Assembly: GCA_003151475.1 (NCBI GenBank)
Contig: PLXQ01000076.1
Location: forward strand, 1 to 64,000
From: Acidimicrobiaceae bacterium
GTDB lineage: Bacteria > Actinomycetota > Acidimicrobiia > Acidimicrobiales > UBA8190
Direction of reading: 5' to 3'
DNA length: 64,000 nt
Within the stretch, counting starts at the first letter, position 1. Every line of letters begins with the position of its first letter. The translations under genes were made by a program, and so were the position numbers. This document shows, in pieces, positions 44,165-52,884 of the stretch. The notes beneath the pieces are model-generated. The model saw nothing but the letters and a program-made list of their open reading frames with translations, was not told where the DNA came from and ran no database searches.

Positions 44165-44764
44165 ATGAGAGCCATGGCGCAGTTCCATTGGGATCCCGCG
44201 ACGTACCGCTCGCTGATGCGCAGCGAGGTGCCGGCCTACGACGAGCTCCAAGACGCGGTGGCCGCGGCCACCAAAGAGGTGAATGCCCGACGCGTCCTCG
44301 ATCTCGGCACGGGTACGGGAGAAACGGCCGGACGCGTGCTAGCGGTCCACGACGGCGCTTTCCTGGTCGGCGTGGACGAGAGCGACGAGATGCTGACCAT
44401 GGCCCGTCAAGCCCTCCCCGCATCGCGTGTCGAATTGCTCGTAAGCCGCTTGCAGGACCCGCTCCCAACCGGACCGTTCGAGGTGGTGGTGTCCGCTCTG
44501 GCCGTGCACCACCTGGACGCACCGGCGAAGGCCGAATTGTTCGGCCGGATCTACTCCTTGTTGTCGGATGGGGGCCGCTTCGTCATGGGAGACGTCGTCG
44601 TGCCCGAGAATCCCGAGGACGCCGTGACACCGGTTGACGGCGGCTACGACCTCCCCGACAGCGTGAAAGATCAACTCCGCTGGCTCGGTGACGCCGGATT
44701 CGATGCCGCCGTGGCCTGGCAGCAGGGAGATCTGGCTGTACTCGTCGCCGATCGGCGCGCCTGA
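44165..44764 (+). CDS. Class I SAM-dependent methyltransferase
   Basis: A 199-residue methyltransferase. SAM motif I reads VLDLGTGTGETAGRVL near residue 44, the ribose-binding acidic residue is in VGVDESDEML, and the post-motif strand is VVVSALAVHHLD. Substrate not predictable. ATG 44165 is four bases after GAGG; ATG 44174 is an alternative. Confidence 0.85.
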   Translation: MRAMAQFHWDPATYRSLMRSEVPAYDELQDAVAAATKEVNARRVLDLGTGTGETAGRVLAVHDGAFLVGVDESDEMLTMARQALPASRVELLVSRLQDPLPTGPFEVVVSALAVHHLDAPAKAELFGRIYSLLSDGGRFVMGDVVVPENPEDAVTPVDGGYDLPDSVKDQLRWLGDAGFDAAVAWQQGDLAVLVADRRA

Positions 44765-44787
44765 CAGGACCAGCGATCGTGGCTTTG

Positions 44788-44801
44788 AAAGGTCGACCTT
44801 T
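44788..44801. other. 14-base perfect palindrome between convergent genes
   Basis: AAAGGTCGACCTTT is self-complementary and lies in the 135-base gap between the ends of the methyltransferase and membrane-protein genes. It could be a termination or protein-binding site. Confidence 0.35.
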
Positions 44802-44899
44802 GGGGTCGGAGCACCAGAGGGTCCGCGCCTGCGGGTCGGGCAACGTCGCTGGCGAGCGCCGAAGAGCCGTCCGGGCTGATGCATGGTCTCCCTCGGCGG

Positions 44900-45793
44900 C
44901 TACAAGGCGCCGACGACCTTGAAGTTCTGGTTGACGAAGATGTGGTGCGGCCAGTTGACGCCGATTATGTGGACGTTGTACTCACCGTTGCTCAGCTTCA
45001 CAACACGGTCGACGATTCCCCCCGGGTAGGCAGCCAGCGCAGCTTCCGTCGCCTTATTTGCTGCCGTTCCGCTGACGATCGTCCCCGACCCCTGACTCCA
45101 GTTCGCCGGGATCTGACCGACCTGCTTTGACGTGGTCGCCGCGCCGCGCTGGAAGGGGATCACCGCCGAGGAAGTCGCAGATCCGCCGCCGGTCGTTTGC
45201 ACGATGACTTGCGTGGCTTTGATGGTCGTTGAACTGGTCATGCCCAATACGAGGACGCGTTCGCCCTTCTTAATGGCGCTCGCCGAGATCGAGCTCGACT
45301 TCTTCTCGTATTTTGTTGAGGACGTCTCGTCGACGGTTACCTTCTGACCCGCTGATGTCGTCATTGTGAAGCCCGACTTGGACACGCTGCCGACTGTGCC
45401 GGATGCTCCCCCTGCGGCCGGTCCAGACCGAGCGTTGGATCCCGCTCCACCGGATAGGGGACCGCCGGTGGAGCGGCTGGTGGACACAGTTTGCCCTGCC
45501 GATGCCGAGGGGGACGTCGCCAGACCGACGGAAAGTCCGACAACCGCACACATCACCGCAGCGCCCGCGATCCATCGGTTCTTTCTGTTCGACAGCAATC
45601 GCTGTACCTTTGGCCGGCGTGCCTCCTTGGCCATGGTCTCCGAGGCCGACCAGTCTGGCGCAGACGCCGGCGGGGGAGGCGGCGCAGCGCCGGCGTCGCC
45701 TGAACTTCCAGCAGCCGACGGCCCTGACGTCGCACTCGATACGGGGCGATCGGGGAAGGTCTCGTCGGGGCTTGTTGGGTCGTACTCGTTCAT
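44900..45793 (-). CDS. Single-pass membrane protein with DUF5666-like and PepSY-like parts
   Basis: A 297-residue protein. Residues 1-70 are a Pro/Ser/Ala-rich cytoplasmic region, followed by a helix (WIAGAAVMCAVVGLSVGLA near residue 74). A Ser/Gly linker leads to a beta-rich domain (GTVGSVSKSGFTMTTSAGQK...KKGERVLVLGMTSSTTIKATQV) like DUF5666, and the last 60 residues (EAALAAYPGGIVDRVVKLSNGEYNVHIIG) resemble a PepSY-type module. Function unknown; an extracellular regulator or inhibitor is possible. ATG with GAGGAG ribosome site. Confidence 0.7.
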   Translation of the reverse strand: MNEYDPTSPDETFPDRPVSSATSGPSAAGSSGDAGAAPPPPPASAPDWSASETMAKEARRPKVQRLLSNRKNRWIAGAAVMCAVVGLSVGLATSPSASAGQTVSTSRSTGGPLSGGAGSNARSGPAAGGASGTVGSVSKSGFTMTTSAGQKVTVDETSSTKYEKKSSSISASAIKKGERVLVLGMTSSTTIKATQVIVQTTGGGSATSSAVIPFQRGAATTSKQVGQIPANWSQGSGTIVSGTAANKATEAALAAYPGGIVDRVVKLSNGEYNVHIIGVNWPHHIFVNQNFKVVGAL

Positions 45794-45927
45794 GATGGCG
45801 CTCCTCTTGCTTATGCGTTAAGTAGAGAGTGCCAGCCGTTCATGTGGGGCCCCTCTAGGCAGCCTGTGATGGGACTGTGACTGCTGCGAACCCTCGCTTG
45901 CCTACGCACGCGTAGCCAGGGTGACGC

Positions 45928-46737
45928 TCAGCGCCGCTTTTCAATCAAGAGGCTCTGGAGTGATCGGCCCAGTGGCCCGTGAACATCCCAGAGAAGGGAT
46001 TGGGCGAGACCCACCCCTGGCGTCCCGAGCGTGGTGCGGGCGTCCAGGCAGATCCATTCGCCGACAGCGGGCCGATCGATATACACGGTCAGATCGGGAT
46101 TGATGAAGAGGTAGTGCTCGAAGTCGAGCACGGAGCTGACGCCGTTGCCGAAATCACTGGCCGCGGCCACCCGTTCGAGCGGCGAGGGCTCCTCTCCGGC
46201 GACGATGGGAACGGCCAGGCGCACCCAAACGGCGGAAGGACCCCGGCGACTGAAATCGCCCGACAGGTAACGCAGCTCGGCACCGTGTGAGTGAAAGGCC
46301 CGATAATCCCGGAGCGGTTCGGGTGACCGCTGTCCTTCCTCGGGGCCGGGCGGTGCCGGGACGTCCGATGGGGGCGCGGTGGAGGTGCCCAGACCGATGG
46401 CGCCGGGCGAATCATCGGAAAGCCGCCTGATGCGCAGGGCCCGCCCCCAGGCGAGATCGTGGTCGGCCGAGCGGACGACGACGTCTACCAGTTGCACCTT
46501 CCGGCCCGGCCGCGAGATCGTGGCCGTCACGGTCAACGGGACAAGGGGGACGGGGCGAAGAAGCTCTACCGTCAACCGGGCCACGTGCATGGGCTCGTCG
46601 CTCGGGCAGGTCTCCACGGCCCGTCCCACCAAGGCGGCGACGGGTCCCCCGTGCAAGGCGTCGGGCGACCACGGGCCACGGGCGAAATCGGTGGCGACCC
46701 ATCGGTCGCCGTCGGGGTGAAACAGCGCGTCGTTCAC
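45928..46737 (-). CDS. Acyl-CoA thioesterase, TesB-like double hotdog
   Basis: A 269-residue protein with two hotdog repeats. The first contains RGPWSPDALHGGPVAALVGRA and VARLTVELLRPVPL, the second INPDLTVYIDRPAVGEWICLDARTTLG and GVGLAQSLLWDVHGPLGRS, where the Asp/Gln pair of TesB enzymes is expected. It should release free acid from acyl-CoA. GTG 46737 is the best start; an upstream CTG overlapping the thiolase stop is possible. Last gene of the minus-strand arm of the CoA module. Confidence 0.8.
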   Translation of the reverse strand: MNDALFHPDGDRWVATDFARGPWSPDALHGGPVAALVGRAVETCPSDEPMHVARLTVELLRPVPLVPLTVTATISRPGRKVQLVDVVVRSADHDLAWGRALRIRRLSDDSPGAIGLGTSTAPPSDVPAPPGPEEGQRSPEPLRDYRAFHSHGAELRYLSGDFSRRGPSAVWVRLAVPIVAGEEPSPLERVAAASDFGNGVSSVLDFEHYLFINPDLTVYIDRPAVGEWICLDARTTLGTPGVGLAQSLLWDVHGPLGRSLQSLLIEKRR

Positions 46738-46784
46738 GAGGCTGAGAAGGGGCGGCTTTGTGGTCGGCGAGAGCTTCGGTCGAT

Positions 46785-47975
46785 TCAGCCGAGCTCGGTG
46801 CCCACCACCGACACGAACGACACCATCTCTCCCGGATATCCACCGAGATTGTGGGTCAGTGCCAGTGTCCGATCGGTCGTGATCTGCCGCTCGGGGGTGG
46901 CTTCGCCGCGCAGCTGCAGCCAGCACTCGAAGAACATCCGCAGTCCCGACGCCCCCACGGGGTGGCCGAAGCTCTTGAGGCCACCGTCGGGGTTCACCGG
47001 GAGCTCGCCGTCCAGCGCGAACGTGCCAGCCAAGACTTCCTTCCAGGCCGTTCCGCGCTCGGCGAATCCCAGGTCCTCCATGAGGACGAGCTCGGTCGGG
47101 GTGAAGCAGTCGTGCACCTCGGCGAAGGCCAGCTGCCGTCGGGGGTCGGTGATCCCGGCCTGGGCGTAGGCATCGGTGGCGGCCCATTCGCATTCAGGGA
47201 AATGGGTGTAGTCGTAGCCGGGGTCGATGAGTCCCGAGCCGCTTCCGGTCGAGAAGGCCAGGGCCTTGATGTAGAGAGGCTTGTCCGTGTAGCGCAGGGC
47301 GTCCTCGGCCCGCACCACGATGGCGGCGGCGGCACCGTCGGCCACGCCGGCACAGTCGAATACTCCGAGCCCACCGGCGACACGCGGCGAGGCGAATATC
47401 GTCTCCTTCGACACCTCCCGGCGGAATTGGGCGCGGGGATTCCGGGCCCCGTTGTAATGGTTCTTGGCCGAGATGGTGGCGAGCACGTCGCTCATCTGAT
47501 CGGCGTCGACGCCGTACTTCTGGGCGTAGGCGGGGGCCACCATGGAGAACATGGCGGCCGCCGTGAGGGTCCTACCCGTGCCGTCGTTCGGGGGATTGTT
47601 GGCATTGAGACCCTGGTAGCCGCTGTCCTTCACCTTCTCGGCACCCACGGCCATGGCCATGTCATAGGCGCCCGAGGCGACGGCATAGGCGGCGGCGCGC
47701 AGCGCCTCGGATCCCGTCGTGCAGTAATTTTCGACGCGGCTCACGGGCTTGCCCTCGAGCTGCAGAGGGCGGGCCAGGGTGATGCCGCTCATGCCGGACT
47801 GGGCGGTGCCGAGCCAGTAGGCGTCGACGTCATCCTTGGTGACGCCGGCCGACGCGAAGGTCTCGGTCGACGCGTCGACGATGAGGTCATCAAGCCCTTT
47901 GTCCCACAGCTCGCCGAAGGGCGTACACCCCATGCCTACGATCGCCACCCGGTCGCGGATCCCGTGCGAAGACAT
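46785..47975 (-). CDS. Thiolase (SCP2/SCP-x type)
   Basis: A 396-residue thiolase-fold enzyme. The nucleophile C85 is present in ENYCTTGSEAL; the HDCF box is AEVHDCFTPTEL; the loop GHPVGASG and C-terminal NLGGYPGE complete the site. It should cleave 3-ketoacyl-CoA, or, like Ltp2 of steroid degraders, work with a DUF35 partner in retro-aldol cleavage. The neighbouring gene encodes a DUF35-bearing protein, making a complex likely. The ATG has GAGGAG, eight bases after the upstream stop. Confidence 0.88.
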   Translation of the reverse strand: MSSHGIRDRVAIVGMGCTPFGELWDKGLDDLIVDASTETFASAGVTKDDVDAYWLGTAQSGMSGITLARPLQLEGKPVSRVENYCTTGSEALRAAAYAVASGAYDMAMAVGAEKVKDSGYQGLNANNPPNDGTGRTLTAAAMFSMVAPAYAQKYGVDADQMSDVLATISAKNHYNGARNPRAQFRREVSKETIFASPRVAGGLGVFDCAGVADGAAAAIVVRAEDALRYTDKPLYIKALAFSTGSGSGLIDPGYDYTHFPECEWAATDAYAQAGITDPRRQLAFAEVHDCFTPTELVLMEDLGFAERGTAWKEVLAGTFALDGELPVNPDGGLKSFGHPVGASGLRMFFECWLQLRGEATPERQITTDRTLALTHNLGGYPGEMVSFVSVVGTELG

Positions 47976-47983
47976 CGCTCTCC

Positions 47984-49429
47984 TCAGCCCGGCGCCACTT
48001 CGGGGCCCGTTGCCGCTGCCGGGTCCCGGACGGGGCGCGCCTTCCAGAAGTAGTCGTGGATTCCGTCGGCCGAGAACAGCCGCCGGAAAGTCATCTCCAC
48101 CCTGTCGCCGATGGCCAGCCCGTCGGCGTCGACGTCGGTCAACTCCACAGGGAAGCGACCCCCGCCGTCGAAGTCGACGACGGCGAAGACCACGGGTGGG
48201 CTCTGCGAGTAGACCATCCGGTCCACGGTGAAGGTCACCACCGTGCCCTGGGTGTCAGCCATGGATAGCGGCTCCATGTCGTCTACGGCACCACCTTCCA
48301 TGGAGACTCGCGCCGGAGGGAGATGGACGGCGCCGCTCGAGCGGTCACGCGACCCGACGAAGGCGAACTTCCAGTCTTCGCTGCGTCCGGCGGCCGACGC
48401 CGACACCCGTGCCGGCTCGGGCCGACGGGGAGGCTCGGGGGTAAGCATCTGACGCCACGACAAGAAGCGCCCGTAGCTCAGATCTGCTCCGGAGGCGATC
48501 TGTGCCTCCACCGGCCGCGCCGGCGTCCAGGCGGCGCGTGCTTCGGTCACGCGCAGCACGACGACATCGGCGCCGTCGGCCAGGTGGACCACGGCGACGA
48601 CGTCACCGGACTCGGATTGCTCGAGCACCGAGGACAACACGAGGCCCGGATGGGCGGCCCCGGTCTGACCGATGGTTCCGGCCAGGTCGTCGGCCAGGAC
48701 TTCGGGGGCCAACCCGAGCTTGCTGGCGAAAGCCTTAGTGGCCCGTCCGTGCATCCCTGTCACCACGACCTTTGAGACGTCGCCGGATTCGACGCCCGCG
48801 TTCTTCAACGCGCGGCTCCACGCCTCGCGGCCGAGCGGGACGTAGCGGGTCTCGCCGAATCGCTCCTCCCACGATCGCGACCGACGTTCCCCCGGGGCCC
48901 GCCAGCGGTCGAGAAACTCGTCGGTGGCAGAGGCGGCGCCCAGGAACTCGGCCACCACCGGTGCTCCGGGTCCATCGTCACCGATGATCATGGCGGCGGC
49001 ACCGTCACCGCCGAAGGATTCGTCGGCTCCTCCGGGCAGACCGTCGCGCTGGTCGGAGATCACCACCAAGACGGTGCCCGCGCCCGTCATCGCCGTCATC
49101 AGAGCGCCCATGCCTGACCGGATGGCACCACCGAAGTCGAGAGCGGCCACGTCGGAGGGCAGCCGCAGTGCGGCGTGCACGGCGGTGGCATTGGTCTTGT
49201 CGAGATAAGCGGGAGTAGCGGTGGCGAACCAGACCGCTCCGGGCGCGGCGGCGGGAGCTGATCGGAGGGCGATACGCGCCGCCTCCACCCCCATGGTGGT
49301 GGTGTCCTCGTCGTGCGAGGCGACCGATCGGGAGCCTTTCCCTCCTCCGGCGCCGAGGAAGGCCGAAATCGAGGTCCGGGCCAGCCGGCGGTAGGGCACG
49401 TATGCGGCGCTGCTGATAATCCCTCGCAT
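47984..49429 (-). CDS. Ketosynthase III/HMG-CoA synthase-like protein fused to a DUF35 OB domain
   Basis: A 481-residue two-domain protein. Residues 1-310 have the KAS III/HMG-CoA synthase fold (VPYRRLARTSI, DEDTTTMGVEAARIAL, GQTGAAHPGLVLSSVLE). The nucleophilic Cys site reads DFGGAIRSGMGAL, so the Cys is gone. The C-terminal part is DUF35-like, with a Zn ribbon whose cysteines are also replaced (VGSRDRSSGAVHLPPARVS) and an OB fold (GTVVTFTVDRMVY). A non-catalytic partner of the adjacent thiolase is the best inference. ATG 49429 is set by TACCAT 8 bases upstream. Confidence 0.82.
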   Translation of the reverse strand: MRGIISSAAYVPYRRLARTSISAFLGAGGGKGSRSVASHDEDTTTMGVEAARIALRSAPAAAPGAVWFATATPAYLDKTNATAVHAALRLPSDVAALDFGGAIRSGMGALMTAMTGAGTVLVVISDQRDGLPGGADESFGGDGAAAMIIGDDGPGAPVVAEFLGAASATDEFLDRWRAPGERRSRSWEERFGETRYVPLGREAWSRALKNAGVESGDVSKVVVTGMHGRATKAFASKLGLAPEVLADDLAGTIGQTGAAHPGLVLSSVLEQSESGDVVAVVHLADGADVVVLRVTEARAAWTPARPVEAQIASGADLSYGRFLSWRQMLTPEPPRRPEPARVSASAAGRSEDWKFAFVGSRDRSSGAVHLPPARVSMEGGAVDDMEPLSMADTQGTVVTFTVDRMVYSQSPPVVFAVVDFDGGGRFPVELTDVDADGLAIGDRVEMTFRRLFSADGIHDYFWKARPVRDPAAATGPEVAPG

Positions 49430-49437
49430 CAAGGCCG

Positions 49438-49443
49438 ATGGTA
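49438..49443 (-). promoter_or_regulatory. -10 hexamer of the ketosynthase-DUF35 gene
   Basis: TACCAT (minus strand), 8 bases before the ATG at 49429, just downstream of the palindromic operator. Confidence 0.5.
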
Positions 49444-49448
49444 GTCGT

Positions 49449-49467
49449 TTCTGACGATCAGTCAGAA
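49449..49467. promoter_or_regulatory. Palindromic operator, copy 1
   Basis: TTCTGAC-GATCA-GTCAGAA, perfect 7-base arms around a 5-base spacer. It fills the -35/spacer region of the minus-strand promoter and overlaps the stop codon of the DUF1543 gene. Shape and position are those of a TetR-family repressor site. Shares TCTGACG-x-x-CAGTCAGA with the site at 52885. Confidence 0.7.
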
Positions 49468-49794
49468 GGGTGTGGTTGGCGGTGAAAGGGGCTCGTCGTC
49501 GTCGAATGCAGGCTCATAGCCGGGCGCCGCCGGCTCGGCACTGCGTTTCCCGGTGAGAGCCAGTGTCACCTCGAACCCGTCGACAGCATCGAGCTCCTGG
49601 ATCATGTCGATATGCGGTTTGGGGTCGGCCCCCGACCATTTGGCCCGTGCCGCCCGCCGCGCCGAGCGCGGATCTGTGCTCACGACGAAGACCACCTCGT
49701 GGTCCTCTCCCAGTCGCCCGGGAGCCGGATCACCGCCGAGATAGACGGCATAAAGGTGGGGCAGGGCGCCCCCCACATCCTCGCTGTCGGCCAC
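49462..49794 (-). CDS. DUF1543 family protein
   Basis: A 110-residue protein with the DUF1543 pattern: LYAVYLGGDPAPGRLGEDHEVVFVV, then ARAKWSG, HIDMIQELDAVDGFEVTL. Function unknown. GTG start with GGAGG. Its 3' end contains part of the operator of the next gene on the same strand. A TACGGT at 49833-49838 (minus strand) may be its -10, overlapping the promoter of the divergent GNAT gene. Confidence 0.75.
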   Translation of the reverse strand: MADSEDVGGALPHLYAVYLGGDPAPGRLGEDHEVVFVVSTDPRSARRAARAKWSGADPKPHIDMIQELDAVDGFEVTLALTGKRSAEPAAPGYEPAFDDDEPLSPPTTPF

Positions 49795-49833
49795 GTCGCC
49801 TCCTTCGTGTCACCCGACCTGGGCGACCGACCG

Positions 49834-49839
49834 TACTGT
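49834..49839 (+). promoter_or_regulatory. Leaderless-type -10 hexamer of the GNAT gene
   Basis: TACTGT, 6 bases before the ATG at 49846. The intervening GGGGA could also serve as a ribosome site. Confidence 0.4.
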
Positions 49840-49845
49840 CGGGGA

Positions 49846-50385
49846 ATGGACATCGTCATCCGCCCGCCGCTGCTCTCGGAAATTCCGCGCCTGGGCGAGA
49901 TCGAACGCGACGGAGACCGCCGCTACCGGGGCTATGCCGGTGTCCCCGACGGATTTGATGACGCCGCCGCACCCGAGCAGTTGCATGAGGCCCTGGTCGA
50001 CGGTCGATTATGGGTGGCAGAGACCGTGGTAGGCGCATCGGCACCCGGCCCGGATCTCGTGGGGTTTGCTCTGGCCGAGATCGTCGATGGCAACGTTCAT
50101 CTGGAGCAGGTGTCGGTGGTCAGGTCCTGCCACGGACGAGGTGTGGGCCGTCGCTTGGTGGAGACCGTCTGTGCTTGGGCCCAGGAGCAGGCGATGCCGG
50201 CGGTGACCCTCTGCACGTTCTCCGACGTGGAGTGGAACCGGCCCCTCTACGAGCACCTGGGCTTCCACGTTCTTCCCGAGGAACGCTGGACCCCGGGTCT
50301 GCGCGCCGTCTTTGACAGTGACGCCCGCCTCGGCCTCGACCTCGAGCGTCGGGTGGTCATGCATCGGGCCATCCCCACCAGGTAG
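49846..50385 (+). CDS. GNAT-family N-acetyltransferase
   Basis: A 179-residue acetyltransferase. The acetyl-CoA loop is RSCHGRGVGRRLVETVCAWA near residue 100, preceded by VHLEQVSVV, and followed by NRPLYEHLGFHVLPEE, the standard motif B. The N-terminus IRPPLLSEIPRLGEIE is typical of small-molecule or peptide GNATs. Substrate unknown. The frame is open upstream, but the ATG at 49846 is right before the conserved start. Confidence 0.83.
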   Translation: MDIVIRPPLLSEIPRLGEIERDGDRRYRGYAGVPDGFDDAAAPEQLHEALVDGRLWVAETVVGASAPGPDLVGFALAEIVDGNVHLEQVSVVRSCHGRGVGRRLVETVCAWAQEQAMPAVTLCTFSDVEWNRPLYEHLGFHVLPEERWTPGLRAVFDSDARLGLDLERRVVMHRAIPTR

Positions 50386-50477
50386 CTGCCCGTTTGACCA
50401 CGGTCCTATGGCGCCACGGGTACCCTGTCGCCGCGGGCCGCACCGGTCATGCCTGCGCCAACGACGGGGGAGGTCCG

Positions 50478-52829
50478 GTGGCGAGCAACGGTTTCTCGAG
50501 GTATCGGCTGCCGCATCGGATCGCCGTTGCGGCGCTGGCCGGCACCCTGGCGGCGACAGCCGTGGCCGTTGCCGTGTCGGGCTCGGCCGACGCTTCGCTG
50601 GCGCGGGCCACGTTCCGTGGTCACGGCTCCATCGACGAGGCCTATGTCCTCGGTGCCCCGGCGCGAACCCACCTGACCGTCGTGAACGGGGCCGGCACCC
50701 GGGTCGGGTCCGGGGTCGTCGACAAGCTCGGCAGCCTCATCGTGCGCAATCTCACTCCCGGCTCCGGTTTCCGCTTCGAGCAAGGTAGCGGAGCGCAGAA
50801 GCGCGCCACGGCGCCGTTCTCGGTCCTGTCCACTACCGGGTCGCCGCCGCCGCCTTCGTTCTACTCGTCGCAACACCTCCACGCCGGTCTCAACTACGTG
50901 CGCATGCGTGATGGCGTCCTCATCGCCGCCACCGTCCGTCTGCCCCCGGGCAAGACCCTGGCCGACGGTCCCTTCCCGACTGTCATCGAGTACTCCGGCT
51001 ACGCCACCGCCGCGCCCGACAGCCTGATCGCGGCCGAGGAGGGTTCGGCGCCGTCGAACGATCCGTTGTTGCCCGATTCCTCCACCGTGGTCGGCGCACT
51101 GGTCGCCCCCTTGCTCGGCTTCGCCAGCGTCAGCGTGCAGATGCGCGGTACCGGATGTTCGGGCGGGGCCTTCGATCTCCTCGGCTACCCGTCTGACTAC
51201 GACGGCTACGACATCGTCCAGGCCGTCGGGGCCCAGCCCTGGGCGCTGCACCACAAGGTCGGTCTGGTGGGGATCTCCTATTCGGGCCTCTCCCAGTTCG
51301 CCGTGGCCGGCACCGATCCCCCCGATCTGGCCGCCATCACACCCTTGAGCCCCACCGACGACCTCTTCTCGACCGGCTATCCGGGAGGGATCTACAACGA
51401 CGGCTTCGCCAAGAGCTGGATCCAGCAACGCATCGTCGATGCCGAGGCAGCGCCCCAAGGTGGTCAACCATGGGCGGCGGCCGAGATCGCCACCGGCGAC
51501 ACGACATGCCTGGCCAACCAGCGCCTCCACCCCGAGGCCGAGAGCCTCGCCTCACTCGTCGGTCCGGGCCTGGCCCGCACGCCGTCATTGTTCGAGCGCC
51601 GTTCCCCGGCGGTTTGGGCCACCCACGTCAACGTGCCCGTATTCCTCGTCGGCTCCCTGGAGGACGAGGAGGTGGGACCGCAGTGGCCGGCGCTCATCAC
51701 CGCCTTGCGGGCGGACAAGAACGTCTACGTCACCATGCTCAACGGGACCCACACCGACTCGCTCGGTCCCGACACGATCTCGCGCTGGCTCGAATTCCTC
51801 GACATCTATGTCGCCGGGCAGGTGCCCGCACCCTCGTCGACGCTGGGCCCCCTGGCCTCCGCCATCTACACGAGCCTCACCTCCGGAGCGAAGTCGGCCA
51901 CCGTTCCCGCTCTCCGCTTCACGACCGAACCGTCGGTGGCGGCCGCCAAGAAGGCCTATGCAGCCGGAGATCCCCGGGTCCGCGTCCTGTTCGACAACGG
52001 CGGCGGCAGCCTCGGCCCCGGTGCGCTCCAGCCGGCGTTCACGGCCGGCTTCTCCAGCTGGCCCCCGGCCGGCACCGTCACCCACTTCAGCCTGGCCCCG
52101 AACGGCGCGCTGTCCACCACGGCCCCGCGGACGGCTTCGACAGCCGTTTTCCGTCCCGACCCGTCGGTCCGCCCGCCCGATGACCTTCCGACCGGAAACG
52201 CCTGGGCGGCCCAGCCGCCGTACGACTGGACCACCGTTCCGGCGGCGAACGGCATCGCCTTCCAGACGCCGGCTTTCACCAAAGCCACGACCGTCGTCGG
52301 GCCGGCCAGCCTCGATCTGATGCTCAAATCGACGGCCAGAGTGAGTGACCTCCAGGTGACGGTGACCGCCGTCCGACCGGGAGAGACCCAGGAGGACTAC
52401 GTCACCTCGGGATTCCTCCGCAGTTCCAATCGCACCCTCACGCCGGCCTCGACGGTGCTCGATCCCGTCCCCACCTACCGGGCTTCGGACAAGAAGGACC
52501 TGCCCCCCGGCCGCTTCACCCTGGTCCGCATACCGGTCGACCCCATCGCCCACACCTTCAGGGCCGGCACCCGGCTCCGCATTGTCATCACCGCTCCGGG
52601 CGGCGACCGTCCGTCGTGGACCTTCAAGACACCGCCCACCCACGGATCGGTCATCGACACGGTGGCTCTCGGGGCAGTCTCGGGCTCCACCTTCGTCGTG
52701 AACGAGGTGCCCGGCGTGACCCCGACGGCGACCATGCCGGCCTGCGGGGCACTGCGGGGCGAGCCGTGCCGGGCCTATGCCCTCCTGGGGAACCAGATCG
52801 CGCCGGGGAACGGGTCCTCGGGGCAGTGA
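50478..52829 (+). CDS. Exported CocE/NonD-type hydrolase (S15 X-Pro dipeptidyl-peptidase family)
   Basis: A 783-residue secreted enzyme. The signal peptide runs to about residue 37 (RIAVAALAGTLAATAVAVAVSGSADA). The alpha/beta-hydrolase core has the nucleophile S267 in GISYSG, the acid in VGSLEDEEVGP and the His in NGTHTDSLGP; RMRDGVLIAATV and QMRGTGCSGG are S15 landmarks. The C-terminal jelly-roll (PepX_C) domain starts near residue 500. It is likely an acyl- or peptide-ester hydrolase rather than a proven peptidase. GTG start with GGGGGAGG. Confidence 0.88.
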   Translation: MASNGFSRYRLPHRIAVAALAGTLAATAVAVAVSGSADASLARATFRGHGSIDEAYVLGAPARTHLTVVNGAGTRVGSGVVDKLGSLIVRNLTPGSGFRFEQGSGAQKRATAPFSVLSTTGSPPPPSFYSSQHLHAGLNYVRMRDGVLIAATVRLPPGKTLADGPFPTVIEYSGYATAAPDSLIAAEEGSAPSNDPLLPDSSTVVGALVAPLLGFASVSVQMRGTGCSGGAFDLLGYPSDYDGYDIVQAVGAQPWALHHKVGLVGISYSGLSQFAVAGTDPPDLAAITPLSPTDDLFSTGYPGGIYNDGFAKSWIQQRIVDAEAAPQGGQPWAAAEIATGDTTCLANQRLHPEAESLASLVGPGLARTPSLFERRSPAVWATHVNVPVFLVGSLEDEEVGPQWPALITALRADKNVYVTMLNGTHTDSLGPDTISRWLEFLDIYVAGQVPAPSSTLGPLASAIYTSLTSGAKSATVPALRFTTEPSVAAAKKAYAAGDPRVRVLFDNGGGSLGPGALQPAFTAGFSSWPPAGTVTHFSLAPNGALSTTAPRTASTAVFRPDPSVRPPDDLPTGNAWAAQPPYDWTTVPAANGIAFQTPAFTKATTVVGPASLDLMLKSTARVSDLQVTVTAVRPGETQEDYVTSGFLRSSNRTLTPASTVLDPVPTYRASDKKDLPPGRFTLVRIPVDPIAHTFRAGTRLRIVITAPGGDRPSWTFKTPPTHGSVIDTVALGAVSGSTFVVNEVPGVTPTATMPACGALRGEPCRAYALLGNQIAPGNGSSGQ

Positions 52830-52869
52830 CGGGGGTCCTCGGTCGCTGGTGGGCCGCCGCCTGCGCCCA

Positions 52870-52875
52870 TATGAT
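52870..52875 (+). promoter_or_regulatory. -10 element upstream of the acyl-CoA dehydrogenase operon
   Basis: TATGAT, with the palindromic operator starting 9 bases downstream, so a bound repressor would cover the transcription start. Confidence 0.4.
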
Positions 52876-52884
52876 GGCGCCCTG

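Noticed and set aside
49462-49467. Operator copy 1 as mere coding sequence of the DUF1543 gene
   Set aside because: Only its last six bases lie in that gene; the rest is non-coding and the same palindrome recurs at 52885 before another start, so I kept it as a regulatory site.
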